Positions 1 through 7,835 of a stretch of 47,563 bases of DNA are shown piece by piece. The DNA comes from JADJOY01 sp046331705 [NCBI: bacterium] (GTDB lineage Bacteria; JADJOY01), in contig JAXLQJ010000057.1 in the NCBI GenBank assembly GCA_046331705.1, positions 1-47,563 of the forward strand, written 5' to 3'. The notes under the pieces are model-generated. The model ran no database searches. It had not been told where the DNA came from and worked only from the letters and a program-made list of their open reading frames with translations. The position numbers were made by a program, and so were the translations under genes. Numbering within the stretch: the stretch's first letter is position 1; each line of letters starts with the position of its first letter.

Positions 1-948
1 CAGGTACGCTTGCACGAGGATCCTCCGAGCGGCGCTCGCATCGCCACGCGCGTAGGCACTCACTCCGTCCCGGAGATCCTGGCGCGCGAGAGCGAACCGG
101 CTCTCCTCGTCTCGCTCGAACGGTGCCCGGCCCCGCAGCCACGCGAGGACCGCTTCGCCCTGATCCGACGGAAGATTGGGAAACGCCGCGAGGATCTCCC
201 GCTCCGTGAGCTGCGACAAACGGCTCGCCGTGGCCGCGACGGGGTTTCCGGCCTCGGCCATGATCCGGCGTCCCACTTCGCTCTTCCCGCTCTGGTGCCG
301 TAGCGCGAGCACGTAGAAGGCGAGGTCCCAGCGATCGGACGCAGCCACCGTGTCGAACGACGGCATGGCGGTGCCCTTCACGCCGAACGTGAGGGCATGG
401 AAGGCGCGAAAGGGCGACACCTCCGCTACCCGCTCACGATCGAGGAAGTTCGCGGGATGGGGATCGAGCGTGGCTGCCTTGGTGGTCTGTGCGTCACCGC
501 GCTCGCCGTGACAATCGACGCAGCCGAGCTCGCGGTAGAGCTGGCGCGCCCTTGCGAGATCCGGCACCCCGGCAGGCTCGAGCACGAGCCCTTGCTCTTC
601 CACAATCCGGCGCCGCAGCGAACGGCACGCCTCGTGGACCGTGTCAGGACGGGCGTGCTCCGCGAGCAACCGCGCGAGCTGGCTCAGGTCTCGGCGAACC
701 GGATCCTCCTCAGAGAGACCAGCCTCTCCGGCGAGCTGGCCCGCGTCCGTAACCAGAGACGCTTGCTCGTGGTACTCGCTTTCGTCCGTAATGGTGCCGT
801 CCGCTCCGACGGCACCCGCATAATCGGACGCGATGTAGTCGAGGATCCCCACCACCTGCCGGAGTTCCGACTCGTCCACGGCGTGCGCAGCGGGCGTCGA
901 GATCACGAACACCACGAGTGCGGCGATCGCGATCCGCCGCGCGAGCAT
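1..948 (-). CDS. Cytochrome c/FTR1-type metal permease, N-terminal part (3' end beyond window)
   Basis: The reading frame is open from an ATG at 948 to the window edge, giving 316 residues without a stop. Residues 1-23 form a signal peptide ending in AHA. Residues about 30-115 match the periplasmic N-terminal region of FTR1-type permeases (pattern LDYIxxDYxGAV followed by an acidic stretch). A single c-type haem site, CVDCH, lies at 143-147 with a likely Met ligand in KGTAMPSF near 190. The FTR1 membrane domain itself would lie outside the window, so the permease call rests on the N-terminal architecture. FTR1/ILT permeases include EfeU-like iron importers and PbrT of lead operons. The gene follows merR by 43 nt in the same direction, which favours a metal-induced PbrT-like role. 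An in-frame GTG eight codons upstream is an alternative start. Confidence 0.65.
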   Translation of the reverse strand, partial: MLARRIAIAALVVFVISTPAAHAVDESELRQVVGILDYIASDYAGAVGADGTITDESEYHEQASLVTDAGQLAGEAGLSEEDPVRRDLSQLARLLAEHARPDTVHEACRSLRRRIVEEQGLVLEPAGVPDLARARQLYRELGCVDCHGERGDAQTTKAATLDPHPANFLDRERVAEVSPFRAFHALTFGVKGTAMPSFDTVAASDRWDLAFYVLALRHQSGKSEVGRRIMAEAGNPVAATASRLSQLTEREILAAFPNLPSDQGEAVLAWLRGRAPFERDEESRFALARQDLRDGVSAYARGDASAARRILVQAYL

Positions 949-991
949 GTGGGCGATCGGTGCGGGCTGCACAGGACCTCGGGTCGAGGCG

Positions 992-1411
992 TCAACCACG
1001 GGTGCGCCTTCGCTCACGTGCAGGGACCTCGAGCGCGCTGAGGATCGAACAGTCGCGCGTCGGCCGATCTCCACGGCAGGACTCGACGAGCTCCCGAAGC
1101 GAAGCCTCGATCGCGCGCAGGTCGCGGATCTTCTCCCGAATCGCTTTCGCCTTTTCCGCCGCCGCCTCGCGGATCGCTGAGCAATCCGCGGTTTCGTCAC
1201 TCCGCAGGCGAAGCAGGTCTCGGATCTCGTCGAGCGTGAACCCCAGGCGCTGCGCACGCTTGATGAATTGCACCCGCTGCACCGTCTCCGCCGGATATTC
1301 GCGATAGCCCGAGGGCCGCCGCTCGGGTTGCGGCACGAGATTGCAGCGCTCGTAGTACCGAAGCGTCTGGACGCGCACACCGGCCTGTTGCGCGACGTCA
1401 CCGATCTTCAC
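992..1411 (-). CDS. MerR-family thiol metal sensor (Hg/Pb type, PbrR-like)
   Basis: This is a 139-residue transcriptional activator/repressor. I chose the GTG start at 1411 because GAGGGG lies 7 nt upstream and the helix-turn-helix begins at once (KIGDVAQQAGV, then TLRYYER, residues 2-23). Longer in-frame starts add residues unlike the family. A dimerisation helix spans about 77-112. Three cysteines, C77, C112 and C121, have spacings of 35 and 9, the same as the metal-binding cysteines of mercury MerR (82/117/126) and lead PbrR. The operator half sites upstream resemble the ACYCTAYA type used by PbrR/CadR more than the mercury type, so Pb(II), Cd(II) or Zn(II) is preferred over Hg(II). The metal remains inference. 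It is the first gene of a unit with the FTR1-type permease. Confidence 0.85.
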   Translation of the reverse strand: MKIGDVAQQAGVRVQTLRYYERCNLVPQPERRPSGYREYPAETVQRVQFIKRAQRLGFTLDEIRDLLRLRSDETADCSAIREAAAEKAKAIREKIRDLRAIEASLRELVESCRGDRPTRDCSILSALEVPARERRRTRG

Positions 1412-1755
1412 GGGAGATCCCCTCGAACGTATCGCTTCGAGTATCGACTCTATACCCAGGTGTAGGGTCAAGAGCGGAGAGGTGCGATTCGGAAACTCCA
1501 ACGGACGCTGGGCGCGCGTCACCGAACAGCCGCGATCACCCGGCACGTCGTAGCCGCCGAGAAACGTACCCATTTGGACTCCTGCATCGGCATCGGCTCG
1601 TGTCCCCCGCGAAACGCCTGGGTCCCCAGGGCGCGGTTCTTGCGTTGATGGCGGGCGTCGGAGATGTGCTGGTCCTGACCGCGGGAGTGCGACCTAATTC
1701 TCCGCACGGCCGCGAGGGGTCGGCGCACCGAAACCACGGCCAAGGAGCCGCCAAC
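1412..1755. other. Intergenic region between merR and the Asp-rich lipoprotein gene
   Basis: This 344-nt divergent gap holds the MerR-type promoter at 1440-1471 reading left. A plus-strand frame is open from a GTG at 1600 into the next gene, but it looks unlike protein and lacks a ribosome binding site. I see no clear plus-strand promoter. Confidence 0.5.
1440..1471 (-). promoter_or_regulatory. MerR-type promoter/operator of the merR-permease unit
   Basis: Read on the minus strand, TTGACC (1466-1471) and GATACT (1440-1445) are separated by 20 nt, the over-long spacer typical of MerR-activated promoters. Between and over them lies a 22-bp dyad at 1447-1468 made of ACCCTACACC, two bases, and GGTATAGAGT; the two 10-nt half sites match at 8 positions. 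Transcription would start about 20 nt upstream of the merR GTG. The layout predicts autoregulation of merR together with the downstream permease. Confidence 0.75.
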
Positions 1756-2457
1756 ATGGTCGAGAAGAACACTGGAGTCTCACGGAGCTTAATGGCGGCC
1801 TTCATCGTCGCGCTGGCCCTCGGAGCCGGGATTGGGTGCGGCGGCTCGAACGGTAACGGGGCGAGTCTGATCTACCCCGCGTTCGCCGACGACAACGGCG
1901 ACGGCATCAACGACTTCGTCGAGGCCTCCACACACGACCCCGGTGCCACACCCCGAATGATGGGTCCCGGCATGGGGCCAGGAATGGGCCCAGGAAACGG
2001 GCCAGGCTGGCCGTCGAGCCCGGTTTCACCTGGCGCGTGGGCACCAGCAGGCCACCCGTTCGTCGACGCGAACCACGACGGCATTTGCGACTACGCCCAG
2101 AACGGCAGCGGCACCTGGCACGGGCCGGGTTTCGTCGACCAGAACGGAGACGGATTCCCCGATTACTGGCAGCCCGGCAGCGCGTCCTATGGAATGAACG
2201 GCGGGATGATGTTCATCGACCGCAACGGGAACGGCATCAACGACTACGTCGAGCAGCAAGGGCACCAAGGGTACGGCCACGATTTCGTGGATCGGAACCA
2301 CGATGGTATCTGCGACTACGCGCAATCCGGCCGGATCGACACCTGGCACGGACCGAACTTCGCCGACCAGGATCACAACGGCACTTGCGATTGGTGGCAG
2401 CAGGGCCAGCCCGGCTGGTGGTACATGGGACCCGGTGGATGGTGTCCGGGCTGGTGA
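1756..2457 (+). CDS. Exported lipoprotein-like protein with six calcium-type Asp loops
   Basis: This 233-residue protein has no recognised family name. The ATG at 1756 is preceded by AGGAG at 8 nt. Residues 1-28 look like a lipoprotein signal ending in GIGC, although the lipobox is imperfect. Residues 69-84 are a Met-Gly-Pro repeat. Six copies of a D-x-[ND]-x-[DN]-G-x-x-D loop follow: 45-53, 104-112, 128-136, 155-163, 179-187 and 204-212. Loops 2, 5 and 6 carry a Cys in the pattern G-[IT]-C-D, and the units alternate with WHGP linkers. Such loops bind Ca2+ in EF-hand, dockerin and thrombospondin type 3 repeats; here binding of calcium or another cation is inference. The tail is Trp/Gly-rich. 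It lies between a metal sensor and metal efflux genes, so a role in binding metal at the envelope is possible but unproven. Confidence 0.6.
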   Translation: MVEKNTGVSRSLMAAFIVALALGAGIGCGGSNGNGASLIYPAFADDNGDGINDFVEASTHDPGATPRMMGPGMGPGMGPGNGPGWPSSPVSPGAWAPAGHPFVDANHDGICDYAQNGSGTWHGPGFVDQNGDGFPDYWQPGSASYGMNGGMMFIDRNGNGINDYVEQQGHQGYGHDFVDRNHDGICDYAQSGRIDTWHGPNFADQDHNGTCDWWQQGQPGWWYMGPGGWCPGW

Positions 2458-2508
2458 CGGCCATCCAGCCGTTCACGGCCCGCAGTCGTCGCCTCCCCAC
2501 TCAAGCCG

Positions 2509-2862
2509 GTGCGCCGGCGGCGTGGTAAGCCCGTTCTCGTGCTGCTCCGCACCAGCTTGCTCTTCGTGCTCACCGCGATCTGCGAGATCGTGGGGTGCTT
2601 CCTGCCCTACCTGTGGATCAGGCGCAACGGTTCGCCGTGGCTCCTCGCTCCCGCCGCCGGATCACTAGCGCTGTTCGCCTGGCTGCTCACGCTCCACCCC
2701 ACCGGTGCAGGTCGAACGTACGCGGCGTACGGCGGCGTCTACGTGGCGACCGCCGTCGCGTGGCTTTGGCTCGTCGAGGGCCAGCAGCCGGATCGGTGGG
2801 ACCTCGTGGGTGCTTCCGTGTGCATCGCCGGGATGGCGATCATCGTGCTCGCGCATCGTTGA
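2509..2862 (+). CDS. ynfA: YnfA/UPF0060 family small membrane protein
   Basis: This is a 117-residue integral membrane protein with four hydrophobic segments (about 10-32, 43-62, 71-88 and 96-115). The family pattern is clear: [14 protein letters not shown] near the first helix, [12 protein letters not shown] in the middle and [17 protein letters not shown] at the C-terminus. The frame opens with GTG at 2509; a GTG at 2539 would give the usual family length of about 107 and remove the Arg-rich N-terminus. YnfA proteins resemble small multidrug resistance exporters; the substrate is not established. A relic of a second copy lies at 19909-19980. Confidence 0.85.
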   Translation: MRRRRGKPVLVLLRTSLLFVLTAICEIVGCFLPYLWIRRNGSPWLLAPAAGSLALFAWLLTLHPTGAGRTYAAYGGVYVATAVAWLWLVEGQQPDRWDLVGASVCIAGMAIIVLAHR

Positions 2863-3241
2863 GCCGATGAGAGCGCCGTCATAGCCGAGCGGTGTTCGGG
2901 ACGGTCCTCCGAACAGGATCGGTGGCCAGCGCGGTCCACCGTGCCGGCGTGCACCGGGAAACGTTCACCCTGCGAATGCCATCTAGCGTCACATCTCGGA
3001 GCTGTACGGGCGCCCAACCCTCGAGCGTCTCAGGGAGCGCTTACCGAGCGCGTGCGGAACCTCCGGGCGGCGGGCCAGCGAGGACGGCGCCTCCAACCAA
3101 CGGCGAACAGGCGAGAACGGGAGCGCAGCGCCGACTCATGCTTCATCTGTCGTCGACACACGGCGCTGGCGCCTGACGGCTGAGGTGCAATCCCGGTCAG
3201 GGCGACTCGCGACTGTCCCCTGCGTGGCATCGGCCCTCGGC
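2863..3241. other. Intergenic region between convergent ynfA and CDF genes
   Basis: About 380 nt without a credible gene. It holds the hairpin at 2893-2915 just after ynfA. Short frames here have no ribosome binding site or family resemblance. Confidence 0.5.
2893..2915. terminator. Hairpin after ynfA
   Basis: TGTTCGG at 2893-2899 pairs with CCGAACA at 2909-2915 around a 9-nt loop, 30 nt after the ynfA stop and between convergent genes. There is no T tract, so intrinsic termination is only possible. Confidence 0.35.
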
Positions 3242-4159
3242 CTACCACGAGAGCTTCTCGCATCCTCGATGGTCGTTGGGCTCGACCTGAATCGTCGCGT
3301 GATGGATGCCGAAGCGCTCTTCCAGCAGCGCCTGCGCGGCTAGAAGGAGCTCGCCGAAATCGGTGCCCGGCTTGGCTTTCAGGTGTGCCGACAGCACTTC
3401 CATGTCCGACGTGAGCGTCCAAACGTGCAGATCGTGGACCTCCGCGACTCCCGGCAACAAGCTCAGCTCCCGCTCGACCTTCGCGACGTCGATGTGGGGT
3501 GGCGCCTCCTGGATCAGGATCCGAACGGCTTGCCGCGCCAGTTTCAAGGTGCGCGGCACGATGAAGAGGCCGATACCCGCACCGACGATCGGGTCCACGT
3601 AGGGCCAACCGGTCAGGGCCAACACGGCCGCCGCCACGATCACGCCGACTGACCCGAGCGTGTCCGACAAGACCTCCAGATAGGCACCTTCGACGTTGAT
3701 GCTTTCCTTTGAACCGGACCGTAGGAGAAGGAAGGCCACGATGTTCGCCGCGAGGCCTGCGACTCCCACCACCAGCATCGGGACGCCGAGAACACGCACC
3801 GGCTCACGGAAGCGCTCGACCGCCTCGTAGAGCACGTACCCAGCCACCCCCAAGAGCAGCACAGAGTTCGCGAGCGCCGCGAGGATTTCGAGGCGGTAGA
3901 GCCCGAACGATCGTTGCCGGTTGGTCGTGGAGGTGCTCGCCGCGTGGATGGCTGCCAGCGCCATCGCCAGCCCTGCCACATCGGTAAGCATGTGCCCAGC
4001 ATCCGAGAGCAAGGCCAGGGACCGAGTCAGGACGCCCGCAATGAACTCGATGCCGCAGAAGCTCGCGATCAACGCGAGTGCCCACTTCAAGTGACGTTGA
4101 TAGCGCGCCCCGGCCCGTGTGGCCGCCGAAGCGCTCGCGTGCTCGTGCCCATCCGACAT
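3242..4159 (-). CDS. Cation diffusion facilitator (CzcD/ZitB-like)
   Basis: This 305-residue CDF transporter would export Zn2+ or related divalent cations from the cytoplasm by proton antiport. The N-terminus is His-poor (HEH at 5-7). Six membrane segments follow, with the conserved HxxxD site at H56/D60 (SDAGHMLTD) in TM2. The matching site in TM5 reads E162/D166 (AYLEVLSD) rather than HxxxD. The C-terminal cytoplasmic domain (about 210-300) has the usual VHDLHVWTL motif. It is the last gene of the minus-strand efflux unit, 86 nt after the small exported protein gene. The Glu substitution occurs in some CDFs and may affect selectivity; the metal is not fixed by sequence. Confidence 0.88.
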   Translation of the reverse strand: MSDGHEHASASAATRAGARYQRHLKWALALIASFCGIEFIAGVLTRSLALLSDAGHMLTDVAGLAMALAAIHAASTSTTNRQRSFGLYRLEILAALANSVLLLGVAGYVLYEAVERFREPVRVLGVPMLVVGVAGLAANIVAFLLLRSGSKESINVEGAYLEVLSDTLGSVGVIVAAAVLALTGWPYVDPIVGAGIGLFIVPRTLKLARQAVRILIQEAPPHIDVAKVERELSLLPGVAEVHDLHVWTLTSDMEVLSAHLKAKPGTDFGELLLAAQALLEERFGIHHATIQVEPNDHRGCEKLSW

Positions 4160-4245
4160 GTTTCAGACCGTCAGCCTCGGACGGTCCATCGCCACAATCC
4201 ACTCCACGGTAGCGTCGCGGTCGACGCCACCCCGGATGAAGCGTG

Positions 4246-4683
4246 CTATCGCGCGCTCATGCATGGATCGCTCTCCTTCCGATTGCCGAGAGCTTCACCT
4301 GGCCCGCTTCGATCGTCGGCCTTCTCCACCCACGAGCCAGCCTCCACCGATATGTTCGGATCCACTCGTATCGCAACGCTCGTCGCGTCGAGGAACCCCA
4401 CGACTTCGCCCTCGCCGACTCGGATCGTCTCGCACGACTTATGGAGCTTGACTGGGCGATGTCGCGGTCGCGCTCTACACCGACGCTCGAGGATCGACAC
4501 CCGATCCCCAACCGCAAGCGCAGGCCCCGTAACGGACACGTGCGCAAGACCCCCGGCAATCGCCTCCACCCAGCCGCTCGACCGCGGCGCGCACCCGTTG
4601 CTCGCCCCGACGACTACCACGGCGACCGAGATGGCCGTCGAAATGCATTCTCCCAGTCGGGACACCTTCACCGAGCCGATCAT
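4246..4683 (-). CDS. Small exported protein with an internal repeat, coupled to CzcA
   Basis: This is a 145-residue protein of unknown function. Its ATG overlaps the czcA stop as ATGA, so it is probably translated by coupling and is a real gene. Residues 1-31 look like an export signal ending near SNGC (possible lipoprotein). Two related beta-rich halves are visible: about 38-66 (VEAIAGGLAHVSV to GDRVSIL) and about 92-122 (GEVVGFLDATSVAIRV to GSWVEKA), each ending in a G-x-x-V turn, with a basic Cys-containing linker between them (C69, C84). The repeat suggests a two-lobed small barrel. Its place after an RND pump and before a CDF suggests a periplasmic accessory for metal efflux; that is inference. 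Confidence 0.55.
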   Translation of the reverse strand: MIGSVKVSRLGECISTAISVAVVVVGASNGCAPRSSGWVEAIAGGLAHVSVTGPALAVGDRVSILERRCRARPRHRPVKLHKSCETIRVGEGEVVGFLDATSVAIRVDPNISVEAGSWVEKADDRSGPGEALGNRKESDPCMSAR

Positions 4684-7600
4684 GCTTCCGCCTCCCCGGA
4701 GTCGAGCTCGGTGGTCGGCGGTGGTTCGGGCAGATCGGTCATCGGCTTCCCACCCCTACGCTCGAAGACGTTGTAGAGCGTCGGCAAGATGAAGAGCGTC
4801 AATAGCGTCGAGCTCACCAAGCCCCCGATCACCACTGCCGCCAGCGGCTTCTGGATCTCGCTTCCCGGACCGGTCGCGAAGAGCATCGGGATCAGGCCGA
4901 GCGCCGCAACGCTCGCTGTGATCAGCACCGGCCGCAGCCGCAGCACGGCTCCCTCGATGACCGCCTCCTCGACGGGGCGACGCTGGCGTCGTAGCTCGTT
5001 GAAGTAGCTCACCATCACCACACCGTTGAGCACCGCCACGCCGAAGAGCGCGATGAAGCCGACACTGGCGCTGACGCTCAGGTTGAACCCGCCTACGACG
5101 AGCGCCACGATCCCCCCGATGAGCGCGAAAGGGATGTTGAGCACGATCAAAAGCGACTGCTTCACCGAGTTGAACGAGGTGAAGAGCAACAAGAAGATGA
5201 GCCCGATGGTCGTCGGTACGACCACGGCAAACCGACGCATCGCGCGCTGCTGGTTCTCGAATTGGCCACCCCAAGTCATGAAGTAGCCCGTCGGCAGTCG
5301 CACCGAGGCCTCGATCTTCTCCTTCGCCTCTTTCACGAAGCCTCCAACATCCCGGCCCGTCACGTTGACCTCGATGACGATCCTCCGCTGCGCGTTCTCG
5401 CGGCTGATCTGTGCCGGACCCTCGACCCGCTCGACTCGCGCGAGCTGCCCCAGTGGGATGAGTGCACCCCGTGGTGACGGGATGAGGATGTCTCGGATCG
5501 GTCCGACGTCGTCACGCGCGCTCTCCGGGAAGCGCACCGCGAGGGCGAACGCCTTCTGGCCCTCGTAAACGGTGCTCGCGGTCTTCCCACCGATCGCCAT
5601 CTCGATGACGTCTTGCACGTCCGCGACATTGATCCCGTGCCGAGCGAGCTTGTCACGGTCGATCTCGATGTCGAGGTAGGCGAGGCCGCTTACCTTCTCG
5701 ACGTTGATGTCCGCGGAACCTCGGACCTTCCCGAGCACCTTGGCAATGCCCTCTCCCGCGGTCTTGAGCGCATCGAGATCGTCCCCGAAGACCTTGATGC
5801 CCACCGCTGCCTTGACGCCGCTCACGAGCTCATCGACGCGCAGCGCGATCGGCTGCGAGAAGCTCGACGCCACGCCCGGAAGCTGGGCGAGAGCCTCGCG
5901 CATCTCCTCGACCAGCGCTTCCTTGGTGCGCTCGGCGGGCCACTCCTCGTGCGGCTTGAGCGTCACGATCACGTCGCTGACTTCGACACCCATCGGATCA
6001 GACGCGATGTCGGCTCGACCGGTCTTCGAGACGACGTCGATCACCTCGGGAAAGCGCTTTAGGATTCGCTCGGCGCGCGTCTGTAGCTCGAGCGACTGCC
6101 CGAGCGAAATGCTCGGGATCCGGAACGTCTGCACCGCGATCGACCCCTCATCGAGCGACGGCAGGAACTCCGTACCCAGGCGTGGGACCAGGGCCAGCGC
6201 GCCGGCAAGCCCGAGCAGCGCCGGGACCAGCACCGCCCAGGGACGCCGGACCGCGAACCCGAGAGGTGCCCGGTAGAGTCGCTTCAAGGCGCGGATATGC
6301 ACCGGCTCGACGTGCCCGTGCTGCTCCTTGAGGAAGAGCGTGCAGAGCACCGGAACCAGCGTGAACGACAGCAGGAGCGAACCGAGGAGCGCGAACGAGA
6401 TAGTGAACGCCAGCGGGGCGAACATCTTCCCCTCGAAGCCCTGCAACGTGAAGAGCGGCAGGAACACGACGATGATAATGACGATCCCGAAGACGATCGG
6501 GCGCCCCACCTCCTGCGACCCATAGAGCACGATGGCGCGCTTTCCCGCGTGTCCGGGCGTGTGCCCCTCGCCGCCTTCGGTCAGATGGCGGTGAACGTTC
6601 TCGACCAGCACCACTGCGCCGTCGACCATCATGCCGATGCCGATCGCGAGACCTCCCAGCGACATCAGGTTCGCGCTCAGCCCGTACCAACGCATCATGA
6701 TGAACGCGAAGAGCGCCGCGAGCGGCAACACCAGCGTCACGATCAGGGCGCTTCGCAAGTCGGCGAGCAGCACCACCAGCACGATAAGAACGAAGATTGC
6801 CCCCTCCTGGAGCGCCTTCGTGACGGTGTGAATCGCCTTCCGAACCAGGTCTGTGCGGTCATAGAAGGGCACAAGCTCCACACCCGGCGGGAGTGCCTTC
6901 TGGATCGCAGGCAGGCGATCCTTCACCGCGTTGACGACGTCGCGCCCACTCGCTCCCTTGAGCATGAGCACGATGCCAGCCACCGCTTCGCCTTCCCCGT
7001 TGGATGTCACTGCTCCCTGGCGGAGCTCGGCGCCGATCCCCACGCGCGCTACATCCCGCACATACACAGGCGTGTGCTCGTGGGTCGCGACCACGATGTT
7101 CTCGATGTCGCGGGCGTTCTGCACGAGCCCCAGTCCGCGCACCACGTACTGCTCGGACTTGTGCTCGATGAAGTTGCCGCTCGCGTTCGAGTTGTTCTTC
7201 TCGAGCGCCTCGAACACCTCGCCGAGGCCGAGGCCATACGAGACAAGCCGATCGGGATCGACCACCACCTCGTACTGCTTCACGAAACCACCGAACGAGT
7301 TCACGTCCGTCACGCCAGGAACGGTGCGGAGGATCGGCCGCACGATGTAGTCCTGGATGGTTCTGAGCTCTGTGGCGTCGTAGCCCCCGGTGCGACTCAC
7401 CAGCGTGTACTGGAAGATCTCTCCCAGGCCCGTGGTGATCGGCCCAAGCTCGACCTCGACACCGACCGGCAGGCGATCTCGAGCCGACTGGACCTTCTCC
7501 GACACGAGCTGCCGGGCGAAGTAATCGTCCACGCCATCCTCGAAGCCCACCGTGATCGCGGTGAGACCGATCTTCGAGACCGAGCGCACCTCGGTGAGCC

Positions 7601-7832
7601 GTGGAAGTCCTGCCAACTCGACCTCGATGGGACGGGTGATCAGTTTCTCGACCTCGGGCGGCGACATCCCGCCGGCGGTCGCCAACACCTGGACCTGCAC
7701 GTTGGTCACGTCGGGGAAGGCGTCGATCGGAATCTGTCGCAGAGCGAGGCCACCAAAAGCGATGAGCAGTGCCGTGGCGATGATCACCAGCAGGCGTTGA
7801 TGGACCGCGAAGCTCAGAATGCGGTTGATCAT
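4680..7832 (-). CDS. czcA: HME-RND heavy metal efflux pump, CzcA/CusA family
   Basis: This 1050-residue inner membrane proton/cation antiporter forms the trimeric pump of a tripartite heavy metal exporter. Length and layout are normal: TM1 at about 10-30, a first periplasmic loop, TM2-6, a hydrophilic stretch, TM7, a second loop and TM8-12. The TM4 motif reads GIGMMVDGAVVLVEN. It has the DGAVxxxEN part of the divalent-cation classes but GIG instead of DFG, so neither the Zn/Co/Cd class nor the Cu/Ag class fits exactly. The start at 7832 lies 3 nt after the czcB stop, and the stop overlaps the next start as ATGA. The whole czcCBA set is therefore translationally linked. Confidence 0.93.
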   Translation of the reverse strand: MINRILSFAVHQRLLVIIATALLIAFGGLALRQIPIDAFPDVTNVQVQVLATAGGMSPPEVEKLITRPIEVELAGLPRLTEVRSVSKIGLTAITVGFEDGVDDYFARQLVSEKVQSARDRLPVGVEVELGPITTGLGEIFQYTLVSRTGGYDATELRTIQDYIVRPILRTVPGVTDVNSFGGFVKQYEVVVDPDRLVSYGLGLGEVFEALEKNNSNASGNFIEHKSEQYVVRGLGLVQNARDIENIVVATHEHTPVYVRDVARVGIGAELRQGAVTSNGEGEAVAGIVLMLKGASGRDVVNAVKDRLPAIQKALPPGVELVPFYDRTDLVRKAIHTVTKALQEGAIFVLIVLVVLLADLRSALIVTLVLPLAALFAFIMMRWYGLSANLMSLGGLAIGIGMMVDGAVVLVENVHRHLTEGGEGHTPGHAGKRAIVLYGSQEVGRPIVFGIVIIIVVFLPLFTLQGFEGKMFAPLAFTISFALLGSLLLSFTLVPVLCTLFLKEQHGHVEPVHIRALKRLYRAPLGFAVRRPWAVLVPALLGLAGALALVPRLGTEFLPSLDEGSIAVQTFRIPSISLGQSLELQTRAERILKRFPEVIDVVSKTGRADIASDPMGVEVSDVIVTLKPHEEWPAERTKEALVEEMREALAQLPGVASSFSQPIALRVDELVSGVKAAVGIKVFGDDLDALKTAGEGIAKVLGKVRGSADINVEKVSGLAYLDIEIDRDKLARHGINVADVQDVIEMAIGGKTASTVYEGQKAFALAVRFPESARDDVGPIRDILIPSPRGALIPLGQLARVERVEGPAQISRENAQRRIVIEVNVTGRDVGGFVKEAKEKIEASVRLPTGYFMTWGGQFENQQRAMRRFAVVVPTTIGLIFLLLFTSFNSVKQSLLIVLNIPFALIGGIVALVVGGFNLSVSASVGFIALFGVAVLNGVVMVSYFNELRRQRRPVEEAVIEGAVLRLRPVLITASVAALGLIPMLFATGPGSEIQKPLAAVVIGGLVSSTLLTLFILPTLYNVFERRGGKPMTDLPEPPPTTELDSGEAEA

Positions 7833-7835
7833 CGT

